A DNA stretch of 64,000 nt from Chrysogorgia sp. JL179-B06 (GCA_035772405.1 JAYKKM010000041.1:62001-126000), one strand, 5' to 3'; numbered from the stretch's first letter, positions 1-11,247 are shown. Numbers and translations are program-made. Notes: a model not told the origin generated them from the sequence alone.

Positions 1-256
1 GAGGCCCTGATTCATTTATTGACAAGAAAATTTCATGAAAATGACTAAACACAACCAAAAAAGCAAACTTAATTTACTATATAATACTCACATACTTACT
101 AAGCGAATTACAAGTACCGTATTTGACTGGTTAAGTGTTCATGCTGGGGCAAGCGTCCATAACCTGTTTCTAAAAAAGTAAGTTCTAGTGACATATAAGG
201 TCCGCCTCGCTTTTAACCAATCAAAATTAACAAATTTTGATACAGACATATAAGTG
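1..256. other. No gene recognised
   Basis: AT-rich sequence with no supported reading frame or repeat, leading into the 19-bp tandem array. Confidence 0.5.
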
Positions 257-485
257 TTCATGCTCTTGCATAAGGTGCCCATTGCTCATGTAAACGCCCA
301 TTGCTTGCATTTAAGTGCCGATTGCTCTTGTAAACACTCATTACTTGCATAAGGTGCCCATTGCTAATGTAAGTGCCCATTGCTCATGTAAGTGCCCATT
401 GCTCATGTAAGTGCCCATTGCTAATGTAAGTGCCCATTGCTAATGTAAGTGCCTATTGCACACATAAGTGCCCATTGCTTGTATA
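257..485. repeat. 19-bp tandem repeat (minisatellite)
   Basis: About ten imperfect copies of a 19-bp unit, TAAGTGCCCATTGCTCATG. The left copies are diverged and the copies at about 365-450 are almost identical. No coding frame is supported. The stretch from 490 to 1000 after it shows no gene. Confidence 0.85.
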
Positions 486-999
486 AGGGAAACTGCCTGC
501 ACAAAGGCACACCCACCCGCTTGTTTTCATAAAAATTAGAAAGGTGGGTGGTTGGCACTTTACGGGTCAGATATGGTACTACGTAGAGTATGCTTTGCAT
601 TAAAATGTATTTCCCATTAACAACAATGGGAAAACTTCACTCCAAATTTTCTCAGACTAGCATAACACAAGCCCTAGGAAATGATTTAAAACAAATCCAT
701 TACACATGGCAGCCATTTTTTACCATGGTAACATTAATTTTCCCTCTTGAGTGCAATTAACACAATAATTGCATTCCTCTTGACCAATCAGAATGCCGTA
801 ATTTTGTCATGCATTATTATATAAAAAAACATAACTTAATTTGCATGTTTCAACTGATTGAGTTGGTAGTTGTTGTTATTACTGAAAATATTAATTTTCG
901 GGTTGTTGAATTTTTTAATAATGCAAAGTGGAACATGGATATATTAGGTTAAACTAAATAAGATACTTCTTTCTAAAAGTTCAAACTTCTAAAAGTAAA

Positions 1000-1745
1000 C
1001 TGACACTGCTTATGTTGGGGTTTGCCCTTGCCATGTCTTCAGCTTCCATCATCTCTTGTCTTCCTTAACCTTAGTATCCCACATGTCCTCATGCACAGTC
1101 TTCTTCCATGTGATCTTTGGTTATCCTCTTGTAGCAGACTCTTCCATCTCCATCCTTGCACATCTCTTCACCCAATTGTCATCGTTCTTCCTTTCCACAT
1201 GCCTAGACCACCTCAATCTTGCTCTCCTCAGTACCTCACCTATCCTTTCAATACCCATTATCTCCATCATTACTAGCCATGTCCTCCTTCAGGGATACAC
1301 CACTCATTCACCTGACCATCCTCATCTCTGTCCATTCCATCAAATCATCTAATTTTGCTCTGCCCATGTTTATCCACCATAGAATCAGATCATTGCACTC
1401 CATACACATGCCACATACACTTTCCTTTTCAACTTCAAAGACATACCTCTTGCAGTCAGAATGGGTGCCTGCTCCCTAAACTTTTTTCATCCACTTCTAG
1501 TCCTTGTCATCACTGCTGCATCTGCTCCACCACTGGCATTTATCATGTCACCCAGATAGCAAAATTCAGTTGTGCCTTTGCATATAGGTCCATCAGTCAA
1601 CATAACATTCTCTCCATCTTAAAGCCACTCCCCAATTCCTCTCCATGTTTACATCTTGGACACCTGCAACTCACTACCATTGACTCTCTCAAACAACCGT
1701 TCACACTACACTGTATCTCTTGTATACCTTACACTTGATCACTTT
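1000..1745 (-). pseudogene. Relic of a non-LTR (LINE) retrotransposon reverse transcriptase, C-terminal part
   Basis: On the minus strand, broken frames read like the C-terminal end of LINE ORF2 proteins. In order, a segment FCYLGDM.NASGG, then RTRSG.KKFREQAPILT and a LKLKRKVY block are followed about 200 bp later by GIERIGEVLRRARLRWSRHV, then ER..DDNWVKRCARMEME and PKITWKKTVHEDM. This order (CYLGD, then RLRW..HVER, then a basic GRP-like stretch and a W) is known from many animal LINEs. Stop codons (for example after RTRSG) and frame changes make it inactive. Open frames on the plus strand here are antisense shadows. The LINE clade cannot be set from this fragment. Confidence 0.75.
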
Positions 1746-1965
1746 CACATTCTTTCCACATGGCCAATTACATTCCTTATTGATTTTCCCTTTTCACTAC
1801 ACATCACTTTCAGCTTTTTTCCCTAAAAGTACTGAATTTATCCCCATCTTACAAGTTTGACTTAATCCATGTTCCACTATGCATCAAAGGAGTGGACAAT
1901 GATTTGAGAACCACTAAAACCATTGAGAACTTAGTTATAGAACAATGCAAATTGTATTAATTAAT

Positions 1966-2912
1966 TGGATGTTACCATACTTTACACTAAGACGTTACAA
2001 AAACATTGGAAGACTTTAAGCTACATTGTAAAACTTTACATTATGTCAGGAAGATATACACTATGTTGTAAGACTTTACATTATGTCAGGAAGACTTTAC
2101 ATTATGTCAGGAAGACTTTACATTACATTGGAAGACTTTACATTACATTGGAAGACTTTACATTATGTCAGGAAGACTTTACACTATGTCAGGAAGACTT
2201 TACATTACATTGGAAGACTTTACATTATGTCAGGAAGACTTTACACTATGTTGGAAGACTTTACACTATGTCAGAAAGACTTTACATTACATTGGAAGAC
2301 TTTACATTATGTCAGAAAGACTTTACATTATATTGGAAGACTTTACATTATGTCAGGAAGACTTTACATTACATTAGAAGACTTTACATTACATTAGAAG
2401 ACTTTACATTATGTCAGGAAGACTTTACACTATGTCAGGAAGACTTTACATTACATTGGAAGACTTTACGTTGTAAGACTTCACATTATGTTGGAATACC
2501 TTGCACTATGTTAGAAAACTTTACACTATGTTGGAAGACTTTACACTATGTTAGAAAACTTTACACTATGTTGGAAGACTTTACACTATGTTAGAAAACT
2601 TTACACTATGTTGGAAGACTTTACACTATGTTGGAAGACTTTACACTATGTTGGAAGAATTTACACTGTGTTGGAAGACTTTACACTACGTTGGAAGACT
2701 TTACGCTATGTTGGAAGACTTTACATTATGTTGGAAGACTTTACATTATGTTGGAAGACTTTACACTATGTTGGAAGACTTTACACTATGTTGGAAGACT
2801 TTACCGACTATGTTGGAAGACTTTACCGACTATGTTGGAAGACTTTACACTATGCTGGAAGACTTTACACTATGTTGGAAGACTTCCACATTACGTTGGA
2901 AGACTAATGAGG
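1966..2912. repeat. 20-bp minisatellite array
   Basis: About 47 copies of a 20-bp unit, TTGGAAGACTTTACACTATG, with variants TCAGGAAG and ACATTGGAAG in place of the start. The left half mixes variants and the right half is more uniform. Open frames through it (for example 1965-2594) arise because a 20-bp unit stays open in several frames, so they are not genes. The unit is clearly related to the array inside the TIR element at 6016-6350 and 28526-29140. Confidence 0.95.
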
Positions 2913-3037
2913 CACCAACGAACACTAGGTCGACCAACGACACAACACCCACTCACAATTATGACACAAACAAACAATGACGTAATGAACTAGACGTATA
3001 TATATATAGGCAAACCTGACTTGCACTTCACTTGACT

Positions 3038-3110
3038 CTGAAGATGACCACTGCTGAGGCTGTGGAAACATCTTTCTCAAGACTACAACAACAACCTGGA
3101 CGATCAACTT
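3038..3110 (+). repeat. Dispersed repeat family 2, decayed copy of a hammerhead-like motif
   Basis: CTGAAGATGACCACTGCTGA is followed by GGCTGTGGAAACATC, then TCTCAAGACTACAACA. It aligns with the better copy at 7085-7205, but the GTCAGTC part is lost. It lies between the 20-bp array and a short further stretch of the same array (3109-3240). Confidence 0.6.
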
Positions 3111-3240
3111 CTAACTTTACACTACGTTGTGTAAGACTTTACACTGCATGTGTTGGAAGACTTTACACTACATTGGAAGACTACACTGTGTTGGAAGACT
3201 TTACACTACATTGGAAGACTTTATGCTACGTTATAACACT
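3109..3240. repeat. Outlying copies of the 20-bp minisatellite
   Basis: Diverged units such as GTTGGAAGACTTTACACTAC continue the array of 1966-2912 after about 200 bp of other sequence. Confidence 0.8.
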
Positions 3241-4239
3241 ATTGTTATACACAACTGAGTAGGATTATTGCAATCCATCAAACAGATTTTTGCTCTATGT
3301 ACATGTGAATGCCTGCATGTGCGATTACAAGTTTGGTTTTTTTGTTATCTCAAATCATTGTCTTTCCTTGTATTGCGTGTGTACTCATAATGTAAGAGAA
3401 CAGGTTGTCCTGGCTGTTGCAGACTATCTTTTCAACAGGTACAGTAAGTAATTATACTTAGAAGAGATTTAACCTGACATTAATAGTTGTATTATCCAAA
3501 GAACTTTCCAAATCCATTCTCCCCACAATCCTTTTCACAGAGGTATCTCTTAAAACACAACTGCTATGAACATTATAAACTATAATTGAAAGCTAAAAGC
3601 CTTACTACTATAGACCTTACTGAGAAAATGTCAGTGAAGGCTAGGCAGGCAGGCATGTAAGATTACCATAAGAATGATAAACACATTTATTTATTAGTAC
3701 CATTTATGCAAAATACGTTTCGAAGTATTATGGTTTGATTCTTTCGTAAATTTGGTGGCTCTGAAAAGAGCCATCTTTTAGAAGTTGTCTTCTTCGAAAC
3801 CTTCAAAATCTTCGTCTTTTGTGTCACTGTGGAACAAGGCCAACAGGTCGTCTTTCTTATTTTATTGAGCTGTTGCAAAACACCTGGTAGCCATCGGCGT
3901 GAACCTGACTGACGTTTGGGCAGACGATACGTAAAAGTACTATTTTTAAAAGTACTATTTCTAAGTGGTGGACGAATTTTACGCAATTTGACACCATTGA
4001 ACACTATCTTCCCTTTGGCAAAACACGTTCAGTTTCTTGTGAAACCTATTTAACTTATTTTTGAAACTGTAAAATTTTTTGCTAACGCATTACGCGCACC
4101 GTCCTATAACGCGCAGCAACTTTGAAAAAAGAAAAATCAATAGATAACGCGCGCGTAATCTCCCGGAAAATACGGTAATGTCAAAGGATTCTCTTTCTAG
4201 ATAATTCTTGTGCATTATTGTTAATAAATTATTTCCTAA
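3241..4239. other. Non-coding stretch, nothing recognised
   Basis: An open frame on the minus strand (3687-4004) is rich in basic residues, matches nothing I know and has no splice or start context that I can support. Confidence 0.5.
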
Positions 4240-4830
4240 CTACTGCACTGTAAAGACGTATTACCTAAATACATTCTGAACTTCCTAAAGAATACTATAA
4301 TATTATAATAGTATAATAAAAATTTTGCAGTTTGCAACCAAAAAAATTATTAGAACTAATTTTTAGTTAATTAAGTTCAGGAGAATATAAGAACTTAGAA
4401 ATGCAGGTTAACATTTAAATAAAATAATTATTTCCCAACTAAAAAAATATATTACCTAAAGACATTGTGAACTTCCTTAAAATAGTGTATAATATTGTAT
4501 AATAGTATAAATTTAGAAGTTTGCAACTGGAAAACCTGATTAAAACTAATTTATAGTTTATCAGTTTCAGTTAAGAGAATTTAAAGAACTAAAAAATACA
4601 AGTTAATATTTAAATGTTGTTTTAATTATAATACTTTAATTGTTTACCAATTATAAAAACATATAAAAATAATTATTTCCCATCCTAAAAACAGTGTATA
4701 ATATTATAATAATATAATAAAAATTTAGAAGTTTGCAACCCAAAAACCTGATTAGTACTAATTTGTAGTTTATCAATTTCAGTTAACAGAATCTAAAGCA
4801 TTAAAAAAGCAGGTTAAATATTATTTTAAT
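4240..4830. repeat. Diverged tandem triplication of a roughly 190-bp AT-rich unit
   Basis: Three successive blocks (about 4240-4420, 4425-4610, 4670-4820) each carry, in order, TTATTTCC, a run like ACATTGTGAACTTCC, GTATAATATTATAATA, AGTTTGCAAC, AACCTGATTA and ATTTATAGTTTATCA. Identity has decayed. No coding potential is seen. Confidence 0.7.
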
Positions 4831-5025
4831 TATACAGTATACTTATGATGAACCAGCTTACTGTATATGTTAGGAAGAATTTTAGACAAAATGAATTTTA
4901 AATTAAAATATTCAGAATGTGCATAAAATCTAATACTCTCCTCTCTATATCCGTCCATTGTCTTTAGTTCTTTGGATAACACAACTTTGTTTTTGGTAAA
5001 GTGTCTATTTAGTGTTTGGGATTTC

Positions 5026-5216
5026 TATAGACCTCTTTCATAATGGTGTCCAATTTGAATATTCCTTTTTGTGCATCTTAATTAGCCTTTAGGGCCTTGT
5101 TTGTGTTTCGCCAATTCAAAAGATTATTTGCTTCCTAACAACGTTATAAAGGCTAATTTATATGTGCATAAAAGAATATTTAAAATGGCAGCCATTATGA
5201 AAGAGGTCTATACATT
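5026..5216. mobile_element. Fold-back MITE (family A)
   Basis: Ends are imperfect inverted repeats: left TATAGACCTCTTTCATAATG, right CATTATGAAAGAGGTCTATA. Inside, TTAATTAGCCTTTA pairs with TAAAGGCTAATTTA. Related copies lie at 10528-10740 and 25541-25712. Too short to code; it needed a transposase from elsewhere. I cannot set the superfamily. Confidence 0.75.
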
Positions 5217-5399
5217 TATAATCTTTGGCACTTTTTGATAAAATTGCTTAATATTATCATCAGCTAACATTGGTTTACTATTCATGAGAAGTGGCGTCAA
5301 GACATTGCACAGTGATTGCTTCAACATTGAAATACAAAGACAGTTTGTGAATTGAACAATTTATTTTCTAAACAGTTCGAGGGTCAGAGCAAACTCTCT

Positions 5400-6905
5400 T
5401 CGTATTTCACTGTTGAATCACTCTACGATGTTTTTGTGCATCCCTGGGTTGATGTCACTTCATGTGATTAGTAAACCAATTAAAGCAGGACGATTTCACA
5501 CAAACTATCCAATAGAACTGAACAGACTTCTAAAACAAATGAGTAGGGTGTCTTCCACCACACAATCTGCTTTATGTGACAACAACTTAACGAAACACAA
5601 ACAAAAAGTACTGAGATGCATTTCCTTTACCCACTGACAACATTTCCAGGACAACGATCTCCAGTCTCCAGTCTCTGGTTGCTAAGATTGTGATGCAAGC
5701 CATAGAGGAACATGCCCTCACAACTTACAAACAAATATTACCCTTTTGGTTTTGCCAAATAAGTTGAGGAGAATGTTTGGCAACATGTGACAAGAACAAA
5801 CTAAGGACTAGTGTTTACACAGAACCAACACACACTGATTAGTGATAGACTGCTGGATGAATCATCCTACAATTGCGCAACCCAACGGTATACTATACAA
5901 AGCAACAACCATCAAGACTTTGACAAGACAAGCACAACCTATTTGTAGTTCACTCAAAACTATACACAACAAAAAGGAACCTCTTTGCACATGTTTCCCA
6001 AATCAACCACAACACCAAGGTCCGAATTAGCGAAAATTTCGAAAATCTGCGAAGTGATTGTTCTGAGAATTGCGAAGCTGAGTTCACTGACGCAAGTGAT
6101 GTAAACGTCAATTATAGGATTTAATAATATTACACTACGTTTTAAGACGTTACACTACGTTGTAAGACATTACATTACTTTTAAGACGCTACGCAACGTT
6201 ATAAGACGCTATGCAACGTTGGCAGACGCTACGCAACGTGGTAAGACGTTACGCTACGTTTGCAGATGTTACGCAACGTTGGCAGATGTTACGCTACATT
6301 GTGGCTAAAGAAAAATTCGAAGCTGTTTTGGAGCGCTAATTCGGACCCTGAATACTAACTTTGTTGAACTGAACAACCACAAAAACAATAAGACCAACAA
6401 GACCAACAGCAATACAACTGGGACAGCACCATACATTAAAGGTACATCAGAAACTATTGCACATATTATTTAATGACCTTGCAACATACATGTAACCCAC
6501 AAACCTATGACCATTTTGTAACATATACTTGTACTTACTAATGTGAAAGACAAAGAACCACCTCATGACAGACAGAGTGCAATTTACAAGATATGTGCAG
6601 ACTGCCAGGACACTTATATTGGTGAGACCAGCAGAAACCTGCACCAGCTGCATGTCTATTGACATGTAATCGGCCTGTAATTCAGTTTATACTGTAAAAG
6701 GTTTGAATAAACGATATTATTATTATTATATTATTATATGTCTAACTGAACACAAACAAGCTTTTAGAAATAGGAACAGAACTAATCACATTACTGAACA
6801 CTTCATACAAATGAAACGCAACATTCACTTGGACTTGGTTCAATGTATTGCCTTTAGTACCAACTATAAACAGCAACTAAGGGGCTAACATTAGAAAGTT
6901 GGTGT
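5400..6905 (+). pseudogene. Penelope-like retroelement relic with a GIY-YIG endonuclease remnant
   Basis: Broken frames on the plus strand match the late part of Penelope-like polyproteins. At 5810-6010 the frame carries a decayed EPTHTD block (family form KPTHTDRLLD) and then AISTIKTLTRQA-like sequence with an N-rich tail. At 6540-6660 the frame reads IYKICADCQDTYIGETSRNL, the core of the GIY-YIG nuclease. A TEHKQAFRNRNRTNHITEHF segment follows (6728-6800). Stops and a 335-bp transposon (6016-6350) interrupt it. The hammerhead-like motif at 7121-7159 follows about 250 bp downstream. The element is dead, but its type is clear from the YIGE/EH block. Confidence 0.75.
6016..6350. mobile_element. 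TIR element with an internal 20-bp minisatellite (short copy)
   Basis: Ends are CAAGGTCCGAATTAGCG and, inverted, CAGGGTCCGAATTAGCG. Behind the left TIR lies a stretch with CGAAAATCTGCGAAGTGATT and an ACGTCAATTATAGG block. About 6125-6300 holds nine or so 20-bp units such as GTAAGACGTTACGCTACGTT. The right subterminal part is GCTGTTTTGGAGCGC. It sits inside the Penelope relic. The longer copy at 28526-29140 is in the opposite orientation. No convincing target-site duplication is visible at this copy. Confidence 0.85.
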
Positions 6906-7084
6906 ACCAACTTGGAAGATAAAATAATTAACAGATCATCACAATTACCAACACATTACAAAAGACTTCTTCACACACACCAACAAACAATGATGCAACT
7001 CACACCAATTATGCATGATGCAATTTACACTAATTATGATACAAACAAACATTAACAATGGCGTAGTGAAGCAGACGTGCATGT

Positions 7085-7205
7085 ATATAGGCAAAACTGA
7101 CAAACGTGCTTTACTTGACTCTGAAGATGACCACTGCTGAGGCTGTTGAAACGTCAGTCACAAAAGTCTTTCACAAGACTACAACAACCTGGACGATCAA
7201 CTTCA
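7085..7205 (+). repeat. Dispersed repeat family 2, best copy
   Basis: Contains TACTTGACTCTGAAGATGAC, a GCTGAGGCTGTTGAAAC core, GTCAGTCAC and then AAGACTACAACAACCTGGAC. Other copies: 3038-3110, 10860-11000 (minus, decayed) and 55263-55505 (three copies). It follows the GIY-YIG relic, so it may be the terminal repeat of that Penelope-like family; that is inference. Confidence 0.65.
7121..7159 (+). ncRNA. Hammerhead-ribozyme-like core (family 2)
   Basis: Reads CUGAAGA (hammerhead C3-A9 box CUGANGA), one extra base, a weak stem-loop starting GAC and ending GUU with loop GCUGA, then GAA (positions 12-14), AC, tetraloop GUCA, and GUC. A15.1-C15.2 can pair with G16.2-U16.1, leaving C17 as the scissile base. 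Family knowledge: hammerheads with very short stem III occur in Penelope-like elements. Weak points: the base after A9 is not paired, stem II here is poor, and stem I pairing is not obvious (GACU upstream and AGUC downstream could pair with an offset). Activity is not shown. Confidence 0.45.
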
Positions 7206-7853
7206 CAATTCTAATGAAACTTTAGTTGATGATAATATTAAGCAATTTTTATCAGAAATGTATAAAAACACAAACATGAGATAGACACTTTTAATATTAA
7301 AGCACTTTGTTTTTTGTTTTGCTGCTAAAGGTGATAAGACATTTTTACTGGGAAGGTGATAAAAATATCAAGTGACTTTTTTGATTTTCTGAAATTCTAA
7401 GATTACTTTGAGAAGCATGGTTCCAAGAAAATATCAATGAATGGCTCCATAGTACCAGATTATTATTTTATAAAAAGCATGAAACGTTTTATGGCAGTAT
7501 GATTGATAATCAGAAAATTCAGACCATTTTTGTTATTTTCAATTATTTCCAAATAATATTTGTATCACCGCCTAGCAGCAACATGAACAAAGTTCTTTAG
7601 TTTTTACCATTATTAATATCATCATTGTCATCTATATTGTGAACACGATTGAGGAAAACATGTTCTGAATTTAATGTCAAAGTTAAAGGGGGAACCGTAG
7701 TCAAATAACTTTTAAATAAAGGGCCTTTAAGTATAATGTTTAGAAATGCTAATGGTTTTACAGTATCTGATCTTGTACTCGAGAAATAACGTTTTCATTC
7801 TTGTATTATACACTTCTGGCCACTGCCTGTTCAGAGTTTTCTTGATGGCTGAA

Positions 7854-7965
7854 AGTTGATGTGCAATGGAAGTTTTCAATTTTGACATCATTGAGTGCTT
7901 GTCTTTTGTTCTTTGCACTCAGTGATGTCAAAATTGAAAAAGAAAACTGTTGCTGTACATCAACT
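7854..7965. repeat. Hairpin of a fold-back element (relative of 36842-37135)
   Basis: AAGTTGATGTGCAATGGAAG and TTTTGACATCATTGAGTGC pair with GCACTCAGTGATGTCAAAA and CTGTACATCAACTT. Flanks resemble those of the fold-back at 36842-37140; the following text at 8445-8560 matches 37163-37280. Together about 7725-8560 is one diverged member of that family. Confidence 0.7.
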
Positions 7966-8059
7966 TTGAGCAGCTGTCAAGCAAACTCTAAAATGGTGCT
8001 GTCCAGAAGCATAGAATATGAGAATGAAAATGTTGCAGGCATTCTGGCAAAAAGTAGGA

Positions 8060-9354
8060 TGAAAGTAGGACTAAAATTTTAGGAAAAGTAGGAAAATGTA
8101 CAAAAAAGTCATACAAAAGTAGGAATTTTTCGTGATTAATTTGAAATGACAAAAATACAATCCAACCATAAAAATACAAAAAATACAATTCAACCTTAAA
8201 AACACAAAAAATACAATTCAACCTTATTTTTTCATAAAATTCAGTGGTTTATAGCAAGCCACAAGAAAATACTACAGGTAATATCAGAACAAAAGCAAAC
8301 AGATTTCATGAAACAAAAAACTAGCATTTTAACAGGAAAAATAGGAAAATCAAGGCATACTTAACTTAGTAAAAAGTACGAAAGCACAAAAAAATAGGGG
8401 AAGATTAGGAAAATTAGGATTGCCAGAAAGCCTAATGATTGCAAGTTTCTCGAGTGCAAGAGCTGATATCATCAAATTATTAACATCTCTAAACATAACA
8501 CTCAAAGGTCTTTGATTTAAATATGATTTGTTTTTTGACTACAGTTACCCTTTGACCATTATTTTGAAATTGACACTTGGTCAGACCTGGATGCATTGAT
8601 GTGACAAATGATTGATTGACTGACTAAGATACAATCTTGTCACATGTGCCAGGGAAACATTTCAATTTGACATTGCCAAAGAACATGTTTTGATTGAGAG
8701 TGTTCATCCTTCAATGATAATGATAGTAGTCAGGTTAAAAAGAGAAAGATCTATGGCTGTATGAATTCCATTTTGTTATTTTATTGCTTTGAACATTGAA
8801 AATGATCTTAGTGGAAACTAAAAAAGACAATTCAACAGCCATATACTTTCATTTCAATTGTGCAAATAATTTGTGAATAAATGTCAGGGTTTGCTGTGAT
8901 ATTTTAAAAACAGCTTACCATGTTTATTTTCCCAATGTCGTTGCACAATTGTTAATCTCTTTGAGTATAATACTTGAGTTAAAAAGAACAAGTCATCTTT
9001 AGCAATAACTAATAACTGTTGTCATTTCTGAGTTTAATGCCAGTAACTCAGTGTTTTACTGAGTTGGTGTTAAATTCTTGACAATGTTGTTAGTAATTGC
9101 TTGGGAAATACAGTTCTTGTTGACTTGTGTGTTTAGCACAAAAGCTGTATTTTCTTATCAGCCAATGCATGTTCTCTTCTTTAACAATTCACACCAATAC
9201 AACAGTTTTTTTTTCTCTTTGGTAAATATTTATTCAAGTTGTAATTACTCTATTTACAATTGTTGTTTTTTTTTCAATAAATATTTTCAAAAGTTAATGT
9301 GACTCCTTTTTAATAAAAAATTCAATTCCCATGGGAATTCTCCTATACATAAAA
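8060..9354. other. Non-coding stretch
   Basis: Contains short A-rich repeats such as AAAAGTAGGA at 8050-8120 and 8390-8420, and AATACAATTCAACCTTA repeated at 8165-8225. No gene is supported. Confidence 0.5.
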
Positions 9355-9359
9355 AAATA

Positions 9360-9605
9360 CCTACCCCAGCTGACTCCCCTAGTGCTACTCCTACTAAAAG
9401 TAGGAGTAGCACTAAGGGAGCCAGCTGGGGCACTAAGACTAAAATACAACAAAGTTAAACTGCCCAAGCTAACTCACTAAGTGAGTTAGCTTGAGCAACT
9501 AAGATAAAAACTAATATACAACAAAATTAAACTGCACTATCTTAATGCTACTCATACTAAAAGTAGGAGTAGCACTAAGCGAGTCAGCTGGGAATGGACT
9601 AAAGA
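9360..9605. repeat. Cluster of three near-perfect palindromes
   Basis: 9362-9437: CCCAGCTGACTCCCCTAGTG and GCTACTCCTACT pair with AGTAGGAGTAGCACTAAGG and AGCCAGCTGGG. 9468-9502: CCCAAGCTAACTCACTAAG is self-complementary with GTGAGTTAGCTTGAG. 9535-9592 repeats the first in shorter form. Short runs such as CAACAAAGTTAAACTG separate them, so the set looks like a local repeated hairpin unit. Confidence 0.8.
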
Positions 9606-9881
9606 TAACAACAACTACTTACACAATTGCTTGTGTAAAGGCAACCAAAACATGCAAATTTGTGAAACATGCAAATTAATCCCATATGCAAATCAGAAAA
9701 CATGCATTACATTATAATAGACCCACTACCCAACTAGTCCCTAGCTAAGTCCCTAGCTAGTCTAGCTAAGCCCTAACTGCCTCACTACCTGCTCTACCTA
9801 ACTATCCCACACCCTCTTTTCGTTCTCTTTCTCCACCAACACACTTACCACACACTCTCATTCACCTGATCATGCAGGCCC

Positions 9882-10085
9882 CCGCCCCAGTTCTCCCATC
9901 CCACCACCACCCCCCTCAGCAGAGGAAAACACATGACATTATTGCAGCACATGATGAATCCATCTGTTGAGCTAACTCATTCCTACAGTTCTCCCATCCC
10001 ACTACCACCCCCTCAGCAGAGGAAAACGCATGACATTGCAGCACATGATGAATCCCATCAGTTGAGCTAACTCATCCCTACAGTG
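9882..10085. repeat. Tandem duplication of a unit of about 97 bp
   Basis: The block AGTTCTCCCATCCCACCACC, CCCTCAGCAGAGGAAAAC, GCAGCACATGATGAATCC, TTGAGCTAACTCATTCCTAC occurs twice in a row with few changes, so the duplication is fairly recent. Polypyrimidine-rich, no coding frame. Confidence 0.85.
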
Positions 10086-10289
10086 TACACCAGTCCTCAC
10101 CCCATAATTAAAAATTACAATAATCCAAAATAAAATTTAAAAGAACAGAAAACTTAACCCACCTAGCCACTATGCCAATCGATTTCCTATTTGGGTGGCT
10201 CTTTTGAGCCAAAATGTTGCCTTACCTTGACTGACTTAAGTCAGAATTCATAAACCAGTATTTTTCACGAAGTAACCTTAAATTCTACC

Positions 10290-10345
10290 CATCTGAGTCA
10301 TACGTAGCTCGATGGTTAGAGTATTGTATCGATGTTGTATTTGTA
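10290..10345 (+). repeat. Head of a tRNA-derived SINE, partial
   Basis: CCATCTGAGTCATACGTAGC followed by TCGATGGTTAGAG has the tRNA box A (TAGCTCGATGG) and the same CCATCTGAGTC lead as the copies at 46440 and 56790. No box B follows. Confidence 0.4.
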
Positions 10346-10527
10346 CAGCAATTACTTAACAATTAACATAAGTTACTTTCCAAATTTGCTTCAGTGCCCA
10401 CAAAACAATGGCTCCAAATCAAGTTTGCAATGAGATCTTACTACAATTACATCATTGTTTTCTTCCATATGCAACCTCAATTCCAAGCCATTATTAATGT
10501 CCACTGAAACAAATTTGGGAAGTGTCT

Positions 10528-10740
10528 ATAGACCTTATTCAGTAATGGTGCCCAATTTAATATTCTTTTACATGCATTTAAATTAGCCCTTATAGCCTTG
10601 TTTCATACACAATAACATTGTGTAAATATTGTTTAGTAGACAACAAGGCTACAAGGGATAATTTATATGCACATAAATAAATATTAAATTGACTATAATT
10701 GACTAATTGACTAAACATTTATGAATAAGTTCTATTAATA
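10528..10740. mobile_element. Fold-back MITE (family A), decayed copy
   Basis: Left end TCTATAGACCTTATTCAGTA, then AATATTCTTTTACATGCATT and AATTAGCCCTTATAGCC. The right half carries GGCTACAAGGGATAATTTAT and ATGCACATAAATAAATATTA, which are inverted relative to the left. Compare 5026-5216. Confidence 0.65.
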
Positions 10741-10861
10741 TATTAAAATAGAGTGTTTTCACTTCAAATGACAGTCGACAGACTGCTTACTTTGCAAACT
10801 GGGTGTGGAATATGTTTGAAGTTAGAAATGTAGTCTTGAGAAATATTTGTTAGTGATTGGT

Positions 10862-11000
10862 GGCCTCAGAGGTGGTCATCACGGTCAAGTAAAAAAGTGT
10901 TAGCTTTGCCTATATTTATTTGCAAACTGGGTGTGTGCATTCTTGAGAAAGACTGACTGTTCAACAGCCTCAGTGGCGGTCATCTTCGCAGTCAAATAAC
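10862..11000 (-). repeat. Dispersed repeat family 2, two decayed minus-strand copies
   Basis: On the minus strand TTTGACTGCGAAGATGACCG and CCACTGAGGCTGTTGAACAG, with TCAGTC following (about 10949-10990), and a weaker copy at 10862-10895. Both have lost the intact GAAACGTC core. Confidence 0.55.
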
Positions 11001-11247
11001 AAGATTTGCCTATATTTGCTTGTATTTTTTTTGCCTATATTCTTGTGTTTTGTTCATTGATGTATGTAAGGTGTTGGTAATTGTTGTGTTGTGCCATGAG
11101 AATTGCGCACAGAAGAAACTGTGCATATAACAAACTTAGCAGTGTGGTCATGACATCAAGTGAAAACACTCTAAACCATAAATCAACCCGATTAATCACA
11201 GTGTGTAAATGTGATAAATAAAACTTAATAAATAAAACTTAATAGTA

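Noticed and set aside
1965..2594. 209-residue repetitive frame (TLHYVRK-type repeats)
   Set aside because: A 20-bp minisatellite has open frames in three registers; nothing indicates translation.
3687..4004. 105-residue basic frame on the minus strand
   Set aside because: No homology recognised, no codon or splice support; could be chance.
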